DNA from: Litorivita pollutaquae
Lineage (GTDB): Bacteria > Pseudomonadota > Alphaproteobacteria > Rhodobacterales > Rhodobacteraceae
Length of the DNA stretch: 64,000 nt
NCBI RefSeq assembly: GCF_003205515.1
Contig: NZ_KZ826483.1
Location: 310,001 to 374,000 of the forward strand
Direction: 5' to 3'
Position 1 is the stretch's first letter; every line of letters begins with the position of its first letter. Positions 1 through 8,680 of the stretch are shown one piece after another. Below the pieces are notes generated by a model, which was not told the DNA's origin, ran no database searches, and saw nothing but the letters and a program-made list of their open reading frames with translations. Made by a program: the position numbers and the translations under genes.

Positions 1-1
1 C

Positions 2-997
2 GGCTATGCCGCGCGCAGAGCCGCGAGCGAGGCCGCAGGGCGCATTCGCGGTTTCGGTCTGGCGCTATGCGTCGAAACAGCGGGCGGAATTTATGGCAAT
101 CCGGGGCAGGATTGCGTCGAGGTGGTTTTGGAAGGCGATGGCACATTGCGGTTGGCAATTGGTGCGTTTGATGCCGGTCAGGGGTTGGAAACCGCGCTGA
201 GTGAATTGGCCGCCGCCGCGTTGCAGGTGTCGAGCGAGCGTATTCGCTTCTTGCAGGGCGATAGCGATGTTTTGGCCGCAGGCAAGGGGATGGGCGGCTC
301 TTCTGGGTTGATACAGGGCGGGGCTGCGGTGCTCGACGGCGCGGAAAAATTTATTGCGCAGGCGCGCGATCTGGCTGCCGAAGAGATGGAAGTGGCGGCG
401 CAAGACGTGGTGTATCAAGAGGGCGTGTTCCGGATCGCGGGCACCGATCGTGCGCTGGATTTGTCGGCTTTGGCCTCTATTGCGGCGGCGCGCGGCGTCA
501 CGTTGATCGGGGCGGGCGGTTTTGCCCCCGAGGCGCCCACTTTTCCCAATGGATGCCACATTTGCGAGGTCGAGTTGGACCCCGATACCGGGCAGATCCG
601 GTTTGACCGCTATGCGTGCGTCGAGGACATCGGTCGGGTGATGTATCCGGCTATGGCCGAAGGGCAGGTGATGGGCGGCGTGGCGCAGGGCTTGGGGCAG
701 GTTCTATGCGAAGAGCTGCACTATGACAGGGACGGGCAGTTGCTCAGCGGAAGTTTTATGGATTATGCCATGCCGCGCGCCCGTGATCTGCCGTTTTATC
801 AATGCGACTTTGCCGCGACCGATACGGCGATGAACCCCCTTTCGGTGAAAGGTGTCGGCGAGGCGGGCACGGTTGGTGCAATGGCGGCGGGGTTTTCAGC
901 GGTGCGCGATGCCTTGGCCCAATGCGGCGTGACCGAGTTCGAAATGCCGGCCAGCCCGGGCAGAGTGTGGCAGGCTTTGGCCGACGCGCGCGGGTAA
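2..997 (+). CDS. Molybdenum hydroxylase large subunit (CoxL/xanthine dehydrogenase family), 3' end only
   Basis: The reading frame is open from the window edge, so only the last 331 residues are present. They match the C-terminal molybdopterin-binding half of the aerobic CO dehydrogenase/xanthine dehydrogenase large-subunit family, which oxidises carbonyl carbons or aldehydes/purines at a Mo-cytosine-dinucleotide centre in the cytoplasm. Seen directly: a glycine-rich VETAGGIYGNPGQD stretch near the start, a GAFDAGQGLET cofactor loop, and about 45 residues before the end a KGVGEAGTVGA motif. The Glu in that motif is the family's conserved active-site glutamate. The substrate cannot be assigned because the N-terminal half, with the loop that separates form I CoxL from other members, lies outside the window. 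The next gene begins about 1 kb downstream. Confidence 0.85.
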   Translation, partial: GYAARRAASEAAGRIRGFGLALCVETAGGIYGNPGQDCVEVVLEGDGTLRLAIGAFDAGQGLETALSELAAAALQVSSERIRFLQGDSDVLAAGKGMGGSSGLIQGGAAVLDGAEKFIAQARDLAAEEMEVAAQDVVYQEGVFRIAGTDRALDLSALASIAAARGVTLIGAGGFAPEAPTFPNGCHICEVELDPDTGQIRFDRYACVEDIGRVMYPAMAEGQVMGGVAQGLGQVLCEELHYDRDGQLLSGSFMDYAMPRARDLPFYQCDFAATDTAMNPLSVKGVGEAGTVGAMAAGFSAVRDALAQCGVTEFEMPASPGRVWQALADARG

Positions 998-2048
998 ATA
1001 TGGCCTGCTGCGGGCTGCGCGAATTGGCATGATTTTGGCCTATCGCGGCCCTATGCGCCAAGATGCGGCGCGAGACAAAGCATCCCGCGCCGGTTGGCCC
1101 GATTCCACCGGCGGCCTAGGGGAAAAGCGCACAGAAACGCACGCGCCCGGCATGTTCGGTCTCTAACCACGGCATACCGGGGTTTCGATGGTCGGATTTC
1201 GGGCGCTGCTTTCGGGGGGGTGGCCGCAGCGTCGGCTGCGCGTCGGGCTGCGCGGCGCAATGGGCTTTTGTGGCCGATGCTGAAGTGCGCGCGCGCCGCC
1301 ACCGATGTGGGGCTATAGTTCCGACGCGCGGCAGTTGCGCCAAGGCGCTTGGCGGCCCAGGAAATCCGGCAGTTTCTATCAATGTGCGCCTCACCATCAC
1401 CCGTTCCATGTCGCACATGATGCGGTTTTTGCTGAGGGGCGCGGCCATGATGCTCGCAGCATTGCGGCGGTTTTCTGTCCTCTTGCTCTGCGGGCCATGT
1501 TGGCCAGGTTTTCCACGTGCTTGATCGGTATTCGCTATGTCAATAAGCCTATTGACGCAGGTGGGGACATGGTCTTAGCGTGGTGTGGCGCGGGGGGAGA
1601 GGAGGCCCTTCGCGCAACGTGCGAGGGGCGCTTTGGTGTCTCCGCCGTGCCGGGGCGGTTCGCCGCGCCGGAATATGGGAGGAGCTTTAAGTGCAACAAC
1701 GGCACAGGTGCTCAGGGTCTTCGACGTTTGGTGCGGGCCGCCTCGCAGGGCCTGGACTGCATGCGTTTGGCGTCGCGTGCCGCTGTTGCGCCCTATGATC
1801 GCCCTGCGGGGCGACGGCGGTGTGAGCGGTGCGGCCTCGCGCATGTTGCGTCATGGCGCCAATGCCGCCTTGCAAGGCCGCGTCCCGTTTCGTTGAGTGA
1901 TGTAGGGTTCCATACCCAACCCTTGAAAGCTCCTCTGGATCAATGGGTGCCGGTTTGCGCACCGCGCTGGGCAGACGGGCAGATGACACAGAAACGGACG
2001 GCAAAGCGGCCTATGCCGCCGACCGTTGCGCGTAAAAGGAGATTTGAT
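998..2048. other. 1.05-kb stretch with no recognisable gene
   Basis: No reading frame here translates into something protein-like on either strand. Frames are open mainly because the DNA is GC-rich. The frame of the downstream acyl-CoA synthetase is open back to about 1305, but the translation is Arg/Cys/His-rich and low in conserved character. The stretch holds an 18-bp perfect palindrome at 1539-1556, listed separately, and the ribosome-binding site of the next gene at about 2035-2041. It may be a long leader/promoter region or the decayed remains of a gene. Confidence 0.5.
1539..1556. promoter_or_regulatory. Perfect palindrome, candidate repressor operator
   Basis: Two 7-bp arms, GTCAATA and TATTGAC, are separated by AGCC and form a perfect inverted repeat. 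AT-rich dyads of this size in an otherwise GC-rich intergenic region are typical of operators for dimeric TetR-, MarR- or GntR-type repressors. It lies about 490 bp upstream of the acyl-CoA synthetase start, so it would have to act on a promoter with a long leader. No intact regulator gene is adjacent. Confidence 0.4.
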
Positions 2049-3731
2049 ATGAGTTTACCACTGACCCCGAATTCCCGCCCTTGGATGAAACACTATGCGG
2101 CAGGTGTGGCGCATGATTTTGACCCGCCCGCGATGACATTGACCGCGATGATCAGCGCGGCCTTTGAAACCTACGGGCCGCAGGTTTTGATCGAATACTA
2201 TGGCACGGAATACACCTTTGACCGGATGAAGGCGTTGACCGCGCAGGTGGCTGCGGCGCTCAAGGCCGAAGGGATCGGCAAGGGTGATCGTGTGGCGCTG
2301 CATCTGCCCAATTGCCCGTGGCATCCGGTTTTTTTCTTCGGGACGATCGCGGCGGGGGCGGCGGTCACACATCTTAGCCCGTTGGATGCGGACCGCGAGA
2401 TTGCCCATAAAATGAAAGACAGCGGTGCCAAGCTTTTGGTGTCCCTGACGACGCCGGAATTTTCCAGTCATTTTCCGGGATTGATCGCTTCGGGTGAGGT
2501 GCCGAAGTTGATTTTATGTCCCGATCCCGTGTCGGCCAAGGGCCGTGAATGTCCGGTGATCGACGGGGCGATGGCGGCCGAGGCCTTTCTTGCGCCGCAT
2601 CACGGGGCGGCCTTTGCCCCCGAAGCCGTGACGCCGGATGATATGGCGTTGCTACAATATACCGGCGGCACCACCGGCGTGCCGAAGGCGGCTATTTTAA
2701 CCCATCGTAACCTGACGTCGGCGGTGCAAATGTATAGCGAAAGCGCCAAAGGCGAGGCGAGCCAAGCGCCCGAAGCGGCCAACCTTATTTACTCGCCGCT
2801 GTTTCATATCATGGGGCTAACCGCGACCTTGCTGAAGCGGACCCACGAAGGTGGGCGGCTGCATTTGCGTTTGCGGTATAACCCCGAAGAGGCGGTCAAA
2901 GAGATCGAGGAAAAGAAGATCGCGGCCTTTGCCGGCGTGCCGACCACATGGATCGGCCTATTGGCTTTGCCTGATATCGACAGCCGCGATTTGAGCTCTC
3001 TGGTCTATGCCGGATCGGGCGGCGCGCCTTTGCCGGTGGAGGTGTATAACCGCGTCAAGCAATTGACAGGATTGAAAATTCGCGGTGGGTGGGGGATGAC
3101 AGAAACCTCACCTGCGGGGACCAATGTGCCGCGCAATATGCCGGATGACAAATTGGGCACCATCGGTGTGCCGTTGCCCGGATTGGACATGCGGATCGTT
3201 GACGTGGAAGACGCCAGCCGCAGTTTGGCTCCGAATGAGATTGGTGAAATGGCCATCATGGGGCCGAATGTGACGGCGGCCTATTGGAACAAGCCGAACG
3301 AGACCGCCGAGGCCTTTCACGACGGTTGGTTTTTGACCGGTGATATCGGCTATATGGATGAGGACGGCTATTTTTTCTTGGTGGATCGCAAGAAGGATAT
3401 GATCCTCTCAGGGGGCTTCAACGTCTATCCATTGATGATTGAAAATGCGGTGCATCAACATCCCGATGTGGCCGAAGTCATGGCGATTGGCGTGCCGGAC
3501 GAATATCGCGGCGAGAGCTGTAAGGTTTTCGTGACGCTGCGCGCGGGCGCGAAAGAGTTTAGCCTGACCGAGCTGCAAGATTTCCTTGCTGATAAACTGG
3601 GACGTCACGAGATCCCGCGCCAGTTGGAATTCCGCAGTGAATTGCCGCATACGCCTGTGGGCAAATCGGACCGCAAAGCGTTGAAGGCCGAGGAAGCCGC
3701 GAAGCGCGAGGCGTTAGAGACCGCCAGCTAA
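2049..3731 (+). CDS. AMP-binding acyl-CoA synthetase (long-chain fatty acid/aryl acid type)
   Basis: A 560-residue ANL-superfamily adenylating enzyme that activates a carboxylic acid with ATP and CoA in the cytosol. The ATP/AMP loop YTGGTTGVPKAA lies at about residues 204-215. The core adenylation motif GWFLTGDIGYMDEDGY is near 424-439, followed by DRKKDMILSGGFNVYP. The C-terminal catalytic lysine region (TPVGKSDRK) is near 535-543. The ATG at 2049 is chosen because AAGGAG sits 8 bp before it; upstream extensions of the frame do not look like protein. The chain length and whether the acid is fatty or aromatic cannot be told. It converges on the urea transporter operon, with only 60 bp between the two stop codons. 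Confidence 0.9.
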   Translation: MSLPLTPNSRPWMKHYAAGVAHDFDPPAMTLTAMISAAFETYGPQVLIEYYGTEYTFDRMKALTAQVAAALKAEGIGKGDRVALHLPNCPWHPVFFFGTIAAGAAVTHLSPLDADREIAHKMKDSGAKLLVSLTTPEFSSHFPGLIASGEVPKLILCPDPVSAKGRECPVIDGAMAAEAFLAPHHGAAFAPEAVTPDDMALLQYTGGTTGVPKAAILTHRNLTSAVQMYSESAKGEASQAPEAANLIYSPLFHIMGLTATLLKRTHEGGRLHLRLRYNPEEAVKEIEEKKIAAFAGVPTTWIGLLALPDIDSRDLSSLVYAGSGGAPLPVEVYNRVKQLTGLKIRGGWGMTETSPAGTNVPRNMPDDKLGTIGVPLPGLDMRIVDVEDASRSLAPNEIGEMAIMGPNVTAAYWNKPNETAEAFHDGWFLTGDIGYMDEDGYFFLVDRKKDMILSGGFNVYPLMIENAVHQHPDVAEVMAIGVPDEYRGESCKVFVTLRAGAKEFSLTELQDFLADKLGRHEIPRQLEFRSELPHTPVGKSDRKALKAEEAAKREALETAS

Positions 3732-3791
3732 GGCAAACGAACAGCATGCCAAAGGCCGCTTGGCGGGGCGGCCCGAGGGGGCAATGGGCGG

Positions 3792-4487
3792 TTAAACCGA
3801 CACCGCTTCGACCAATTCATCGCGCGTCAATTCCGCCTTGGTGCCGGATTTAAGCACAGCGCCGCGCCGCATGACGACGAATTGATCGGCCAGCCCATAG
3901 GCAAAGTCGAAATACTGCTCGACCAGAACAATCGCCATATTGCCTTGGTCACGCAGATATTCGATCACGCGGCCGATTTGTTGGATGATATTGGGTTGGA
4001 TGCCTTCGGTCGGCTCGTCCAAAAGCAACAGTTTCGGCTTGGTCATCATCGCGCGGGCGATGGCCAATTGTTGTTGCTGCCCGCCCGATAGATCGCCGCC
4101 GCGCCGGTGCAGGAATTCCTTGAGGATCGGAAACAATTCAAACACTTCGCCGGGGATATGATGTTCGGACCGCGGCAAGCAGGCATAGGCGGTTTCCATG
4201 TTCTCTTTGACCGTCAGCAGCGGGAAGATCATCCGCCCCTGCGGCACATAGCCAATGCCGCGTTTTGCCAAGGCGTGGGCCGGCAGTTTGCCAAGGTCTT
4301 CACCGTCCAGATGCACCGCGCCGCCGGACCGCATATGCGTGCCGGCAATGGCATTCAAAAGCGAGGTTTTGCCCACGCCATTGGTGCCCATCACACAGGT
4401 GACTTGCCCCACATCGGCGGCCATAGAGACGCCATGCAAAATCTGGCTTGATCCGTAATGCAGGGTGAGATCATCAACTTTGAGCAT
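3792..4487 (-). CDS. urtE: Urea ABC transporter ATP-binding protein UrtE
   Basis: This is the second nucleotide-binding subunit of a branched-chain-amino-acid-type importer. At 231 residues it has the length usual for UrtE/LivF. Walker A is GTNGVGKTS (34-42), the ABC signature LSGGQ (133-137) and Walker B LLLLDEPTEG (153-162); the TEG after DEP is typical of LivF-like subunits. It is the last gene of the urt operon, 3 bp after urtD, and pairs with UrtD on the cytoplasmic face to power urea uptake. The assignment to urea rather than amino acids rests on the clearly UrtA-type binding protein at the head of the operon. Confidence 0.93.
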   Translation of the reverse strand: MLKVDDLTLHYGSSQILHGVSMAADVGQVTCVMGTNGVGKTSLLNAIAGTHMRSGGAVHLDGEDLGKLPAHALAKRGIGYVPQGRMIFPLLTVKENMETAYACLPRSEHHIPGEVFELFPILKEFLHRRGGDLSGGQQQQLAIARAMMTKPKLLLLDEPTEGIQPNIIQQIGRVIEYLRDQGNMAIVLVEQYFDFAYGLADQFVVMRRGAVLKSGTKAELTRDELVEAVSV

Positions 4488-4490
4488 GGC

Positions 4491-5273
4491 TTAACGTCCT
4501 AGGTAAACGTCTATGACGTCTTGGTTTTTTGTCACATGATCGAGGCTGCCTTCGGCCAGAACCGACCCCTCGTGCAAGACCGTGACCTTGCAATTCAGGC
4601 GGCGCACGAATTCCATATCGTGTTCGACGACGACGACGGCCCGGGTTTTGGCGGCCTCGCGCAAAATGTCGGTGGTTTGCTCGCGTTCGGACAATGTCAT
4701 GCCCGCCGCAGGTTCATCCACAAGCAAAAGCCGTGGATCTTGCGCCAAGAGCATGCCAATCTCCAACCATTGTTTTTGGCCGTGGGACAGCTCGCCGGAT
4801 TTGCGTTTCAACTCTTCTTCAAGTCCGATTTCGGCGGCCAATTCTTCGACCCGCGCGAGGTCGGCAAAGCCGGGCCGGTAGAACAGGACCGAGAAGGGCG
4901 CGCGGTTGTTTTTGACAGCCATCAAAAGGTTGTCATGCACGGATTGGTCTTCGAAGACGGTGGGGCGTTGGAATTTGCGTCCAACGCCGGCTTGGGCGAT
5001 TTTGGCCTCCGACATTTTGAGCAGGCTGACGGATTTTTCACCCCATAGAACGCGGCCCTCTTGGGGACGGGTTTTGCCGGTGATGATGTCCATGAATGTG
5101 GTTTTTCCCGCGCCGTTGGGGCCGATGATCGCACGCAGCTCGGCAGGGCCGATTTGGAAGCTCAGGTTGTTGATGGCTTTGAAGCCGTCGAAGCTGACCG
5201 AGACGCCGGAGACTTCGAGAAGCGTGGCCATCGCGGTGGCGGGCGGGGTGGTTTGGGGACGGGCGGCGTTCAT
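4491..5273 (-). CDS. urtD: Urea ABC transporter ATP-binding protein UrtD
   Basis: A LivG-type nucleotide-binding subunit of 260 residues. Walker A is GPNGAGKTT (51-59), the signature is LSHGQ (162-166) and Walker B is LLLVDEPAAGMT (182-193). Having His rather than Gly in the signature (LSHGQ) is usual for UrtD. The start codon overlaps the urtC stop by one base (TAATG), implying translational coupling. A short 15-residue leader precedes a second Met, so the true start could be slightly internal. Confidence 0.93.
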   Translation of the reverse strand: MNAARPQTTPPATAMATLLEVSGVSVSFDGFKAINNLSFQIGPAELRAIIGPNGAGKTTFMDIITGKTRPQEGRVLWGEKSVSLLKMSEAKIAQAGVGRKFQRPTVFEDQSVHDNLLMAVKNNRAPFSVLFYRPGFADLARVEELAAEIGLEEELKRKSGELSHGQKQWLEIGMLLAQDPRLLLVDEPAAGMTLSEREQTTDILREAAKTRAVVVVEHDMEFVRRLNCKVTVLHEGSVLAEGSLDHVTKNQDVIDVYLGR

Positions 5274-6502
5274 TATTCTGTCGCCTCCTTTTCTTGCAGG
5301 CTGCCCTTGTCGGGGCCGAGAGCGGCGCCGTGACGGCGGGGGCTTCTGAAACCCGCAAGCCGGTCAAAGAGGCCGCTGATGCCTTGGGGGGCCAAAAGCG
5401 TGACGGTGACGAAGGACAAGCCCAGCAAAACCAACCACCAATCGGTCCAGAGGATTTTGTAAAAGCCAAGGTTGATGTCGGGGGCGCCGCCGCCGGTGAA
5501 CCATGTGGAGATAAGGCTGACGAAGGCCGCGCCGATGACGGCGCCGTAGAGCCGCCCGCGCCCGCCAATGGCGACCCAAACCGCGAGGTAGATCGAGGCG
5601 ATTGGGGCCACCTCGGCGGGGTTGATGATACCGGCTTGCGGGTAGTAGAGCGCGCCGGCAATGGCGGCGATGATTGCGGTGAGGGTGAAGACGAAAAGCT
5701 TATACCCCTCAACGGAATAGCCAAGGAAGCGCACGCGGGCCTCATCATCGCGGATGCCGCGAATAACCGACCCGAATTTGCCCGACACCACCCATGCGGC
5801 CAAGAGATAGCCAAGCCCGAGCGCGAGGGCAGAGCCCCATAAGAACCACATCGATACCGTGTCTTGCGAGGCGGTGACTCCGGGCAGGTTTTGCAAACCC
5901 GACAGGCCGTTGTTGCCGCGAAGGCCACTATCATTCTGGAACAGGTAGAGCGCGAGGGCCAGCGTCATGGCTTGGGTCAGGATCGACAGGTAGACGCCGG
6001 TGACGCGGCTGCGAAAGGCGAGCCAGCCAAAGACCAAGGCCAACGCGCCGGGGACGAGGACAACCAGCACAAGTTGCAAGAAGAGGCTATCGGCAAAGGC
6101 CCAGATCGCCGGAAATTCCGAGGACCCGACGACGCCGAAAATCTGCGTGCCGATGGCGTCGGTGACCTCTTGCGCGGTGGGGGGGATCGGCGCGTTGGCC
6201 AGCGACGAGATGACGATGGCTTCGGTGCGCGCATACATCAACCACATGCCGATCATATAGCCGCCAAGGCCGAAAAAGGCGAAGTGGCCAAGGCTCAAGA
6301 TCCCGCAGTACCCCCAGACAAGATCCATCGCGATGGCGATGAGGCACAGGCACAGGGTTTTACCCAAGGTTTTGACAAAACTGGTGGAAATCAGCCCCGC
6401 GCCGAAGGCTTCGCTCATGAATGTCACCGCGATGGTGAAGAGCGCCAGCAGGGCGAGGAAGATCAGCACCGAGGGGTTGCGCGTGATGAAAGAGGATTTC
6501 AT
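5273..6502 (-). CDS. urtC: Urea ABC transporter permease UrtC
   Basis: An inner-membrane permease of 409 residues in the LivM family, which forms the translocation channel with UrtB. Hydrophobic segments run through almost the whole chain from residue 13, interrupted by a polar loop of about 50 residues around positions 90-140. The final 40 residues are basic and cytoplasmic. The ATG at 6502 is preceded by AGGAG at about 10 bp. The gap to urtB is 112 bp and contains one copy of the dispersed repeat listed at 6561, so the repeat lies inside the operon transcript. Confidence 0.92.
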   Translation of the reverse strand: MKSSFITRNPSVLIFLALLALFTIAVTFMSEAFGAGLISTSFVKTLGKTLCLCLIAIAMDLVWGYCGILSLGHFAFFGLGGYMIGMWLMYARTEAIVISSLANAPIPPTAQEVTDAIGTQIFGVVGSSEFPAIWAFADSLFLQLVLVVLVPGALALVFGWLAFRSRVTGVYLSILTQAMTLALALYLFQNDSGLRGNNGLSGLQNLPGVTASQDTVSMWFLWGSALALGLGYLLAAWVVSGKFGSVIRGIRDDEARVRFLGYSVEGYKLFVFTLTAIIAAIAGALYYPQAGIINPAEVAPIASIYLAVWVAIGGRGRLYGAVIGAAFVSLISTWFTGGGAPDINLGFYKILWTDWWLVLLGLSFVTVTLLAPQGISGLFDRLAGFRSPRRHGAALGPDKGSLQEKEATE

Positions 6503-6560
6503 GGGCGGATCTCCTGAGCGGCGTGGTCGGCCGCGAGGGCGGGGATTGCGGCGGGGGCAA

Positions 6561-6604
6561 GGAGCCTCCGGCGGGGATATTTAGGGAAAGCAGAAAGGGG
6601 CGGC
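6561..6604 (+). repeat. Dispersed ~40-bp repeat, copy 1
   Basis: GGAGCCTCCGGCGGGGATAT begins this element, followed by a TTAGGGAAAGCAGAAAGGGG tail. The same core recurs at 34601-34644 with a single substitution and, on the other strand, at 11316-11351. This copy sits between urtC and urtB, reading opposite to the operon. All three copies are intergenic. From memory, a GCCTCCGGCGGGGATATTT-like element is common in Rhodobacteraceae genomes; its function is unknown to me. Confidence 0.75.
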
Positions 6605-6614
6605 TTTTTCATGA

Positions 6615-8573
6615 TCAATCTCCTGCCGCCCGGCCTTTGAGGGCGATGATGCCACGGGGCCGGAATTGGATGAAAATGATGATGAAGATGATCATATAGG
6701 TTTGCGCCGCCAAGGTGTTGGACGGGTTGAACCATTCGATGCCCTTTTGCAGGAAACCGATCATCGTGGCCCCCAAAAGCGTGCCCCAGATATTGCCAAC
6801 GCCGCCGACCACCACGGTCATGAAGCTTTGCACGATATAGTCGGCGCCCATTTCCGAGGTGACTTTGGCGTAGAGCCCAATGGCGACGCCTGCGATGCCG
6901 GCAATGCCGGAGCCAAGGCCGAAGGTCAGCATATTCACGCGGCCGGGGTTGATGCCCATTGATCCGGCCATGCGCGGGTTTTGTGTCACGGCGCGGGTTT
7001 CCAATCCGAGGCGGGTTTTCTTCATGATGAAGAGGAAGACCGCGAGGAAGATCAGCGCCAGCACAAAGATCGCAATGCGGATGTATGACACGCCGACCAC
7101 GTCGTTGAGCACCCATGCGCCATCAAGCCATGCCGGTGAGGTCAGCGGGCGGGCCTGTGTGCCAAAGATGTTTTTCGCGAGCTGTTGCAGGGCGATGGAA
7201 ATGCCGAAGGTGGCGAGCAGGGTTTCCAGCGGCCGGTTGTAAAGCCAGCGGATCACCAAACGCTCCATCGCGACACCGGCGGCGAAGGTGACCATGAAGG
7301 CCAGCGGGATCGCGAGCAGGATCGAGACGGTGTAATTGGGCACGAATTGTTGCACCACATATCCGGTATAGGCGCCCATCATGATGAATTCACCATGCGC
7401 CATATTGATGACGCCCATGACGCCAAATGTAATCGCAAGGCCGATGGCGGCGAGAAAATAGATCGAGGCAAGCGAGAGCGCATCCAGCCCCAGATCAAGC
7501 GCCTGCATGGTGCCGACATTGAGGGCGATGGATTTCAATGCCTTGTTGGCGGCCTCTGTGACGGCGGGCGAGGGATCGGCATAGGCGTCAAAGAAGATAT
7601 GATCGCTCAGTGCGGTTTCGACATCTTCGCTCAGCGCGGTGGGGGGAACGGTGCCGGCGGCGGCGAGGGCGGCGTAGGCTTGCTCGCGCTTGGCCGGATC
7701 ATCGAGTTGCGCGACGGGAATGCCGCCGACCTTGCCCTCGGTGATATGGGCGGCCAAGGCATTGCGAATGTCGTCATTGCTGATCCGTGCGGGCGCGAGA
7801 TCTTTGGCGACCAAAAGGGCGTAGGCTTCGTCGCGCGGGAAGTCCTCCGCGCCGGGTGTAAGGATGCGGGCGACGTTGATATCGCCGGCGATATCGCCGG
7901 CCGTGACATCGCGGCGGGTTTGCACCAGCGGGTTGAGTGTGGCGCGTACATCGCGGTCCAGATCGCCCGAGACGCTTTCGATGGCGGCAATGCGCGCGGT
8001 CTCATCCTTGGCGTAACCGATGGTCAACAGGGTGGCGAGACGGACCTTGCGGGCACGGATGTCGGGGTCCGGTTCGCTGTCGATTGAGGCGCGCAGCGGC
8101 GCAAGATGGGCGGCTTCGGGGTCACGTTGGATCGAGGTCAGCGCATCAAGGCGCCGCGCGGGGTCGGGATCGGAGAGTTGGAACTGCACAAGTGCCGACC
8201 CGATCAGGGCGCGAATGCCGCTGTTGGGTTTTTGTTGGTCGAGGGTGGATTTGTCGGCCTCGCCCATGGTTCGGCCGCTGTCAAAATCGGTCAGGCGATA
8301 GGTTTTCTTGTCGATCTTCTCGGCTTTGAAGAACAGGCCGTCGGCCTCGCGTTGCCACATGTCCTTGTCCTGCCATGCTTGCAACACGGCTTGTGCTTGC
8401 GGCAATCCGCTTGCGGCGAGGGCATCGATGGCGGGTTGGATCGTCTTGCGCGAACTTTTCTCGATCAAGGCGCGATGCGTTTGCAGCAGGTCTTGAACGG
8501 GGGTTTCTTGGGCAGACAGGGGAAGGGCGGTGAGCAGGGTAAGGGCTGCCGCGAGAAGGTGCCGGATCATCAT
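6615..8573 (-). CDS. urtB: Urea ABC transporter permease UrtB with large N-terminal extracytoplasmic domain
   Basis: A 652-residue protein. A signal peptide (about residues 1-21, ending LPLSAQE) is followed by a polar, helical region of about 320 residues, then from about 360 a LivH-type permease with the INMAHGEFIMMGAY motif. The N-terminal extension is a known feature of many UrtB proteins; its segments of Asp/Ala-rich helices look HEAT-like. The permease half forms the channel with UrtC. Two Met codons start the gene; the distal one is used here. The gap to urtA is 107 bp and holds a GC-rich hairpin. Confidence 0.92.
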   Translation of the reverse strand: MMIRHLLAAALTLLTALPLSAQETPVQDLLQTHRALIEKSSRKTIQPAIDALAASGLPQAQAVLQAWQDKDMWQREADGLFFKAEKIDKKTYRLTDFDSGRTMGEADKSTLDQQKPNSGIRALIGSALVQFQLSDPDPARRLDALTSIQRDPEAAHLAPLRASIDSEPDPDIRARKVRLATLLTIGYAKDETARIAAIESVSGDLDRDVRATLNPLVQTRRDVTAGDIAGDINVARILTPGAEDFPRDEAYALLVAKDLAPARISNDDIRNALAAHITEGKVGGIPVAQLDDPAKREQAYAALAAAGTVPPTALSEDVETALSDHIFFDAYADPSPAVTEAANKALKSIALNVGTMQALDLGLDALSLASIYFLAAIGLAITFGVMGVINMAHGEFIMMGAYTGYVVQQFVPNYTVSILLAIPLAFMVTFAAGVAMERLVIRWLYNRPLETLLATFGISIALQQLAKNIFGTQARPLTSPAWLDGAWVLNDVVGVSYIRIAIFVLALIFLAVFLFIMKKTRLGLETRAVTQNPRMAGSMGINPGRVNMLTFGLGSGIAGIAGVAIGLYAKVTSEMGADYIVQSFMTVVVGGVGNIWGTLLGATMIGFLQKGIEWFNPSNTLAAQTYMIIFIIIFIQFRPRGIIALKGRAAGD

Positions 8574-8644
8574 GGGCCTGTGCGGATTGGCGAGGGCGGC
8601 ACATGCGCGCCGGTCGCGGGGGCTTTTGGGAGGGGAAGCGGGAG

Positions 8645-8664
8645 GCGGGGCGACCGCCCCCCGC
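8645..8664 (-). other. GC-rich hairpin between urtA and urtB
   Basis: GCGGGGC and GCCCCCCGC can pair across a four-base GACC loop, with one bulged base. There is no T tract, so this is not a classical terminator. A stable hairpin just after a binding-protein gene commonly protects the 3' end or partly stops transcription, keeping binding protein in excess over the permease. That role is inferred. Confidence 0.35.
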
Positions 8665-8680
8665 GAAGGTCAGGCGTCGA

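Noticed and set aside
1305-2048. Extension of the acyl-CoA synthetase frame by 248 codons
   Set aside because: The added sequence resembles no domain and the ATG at 2049 has a strong ribosome-binding site.
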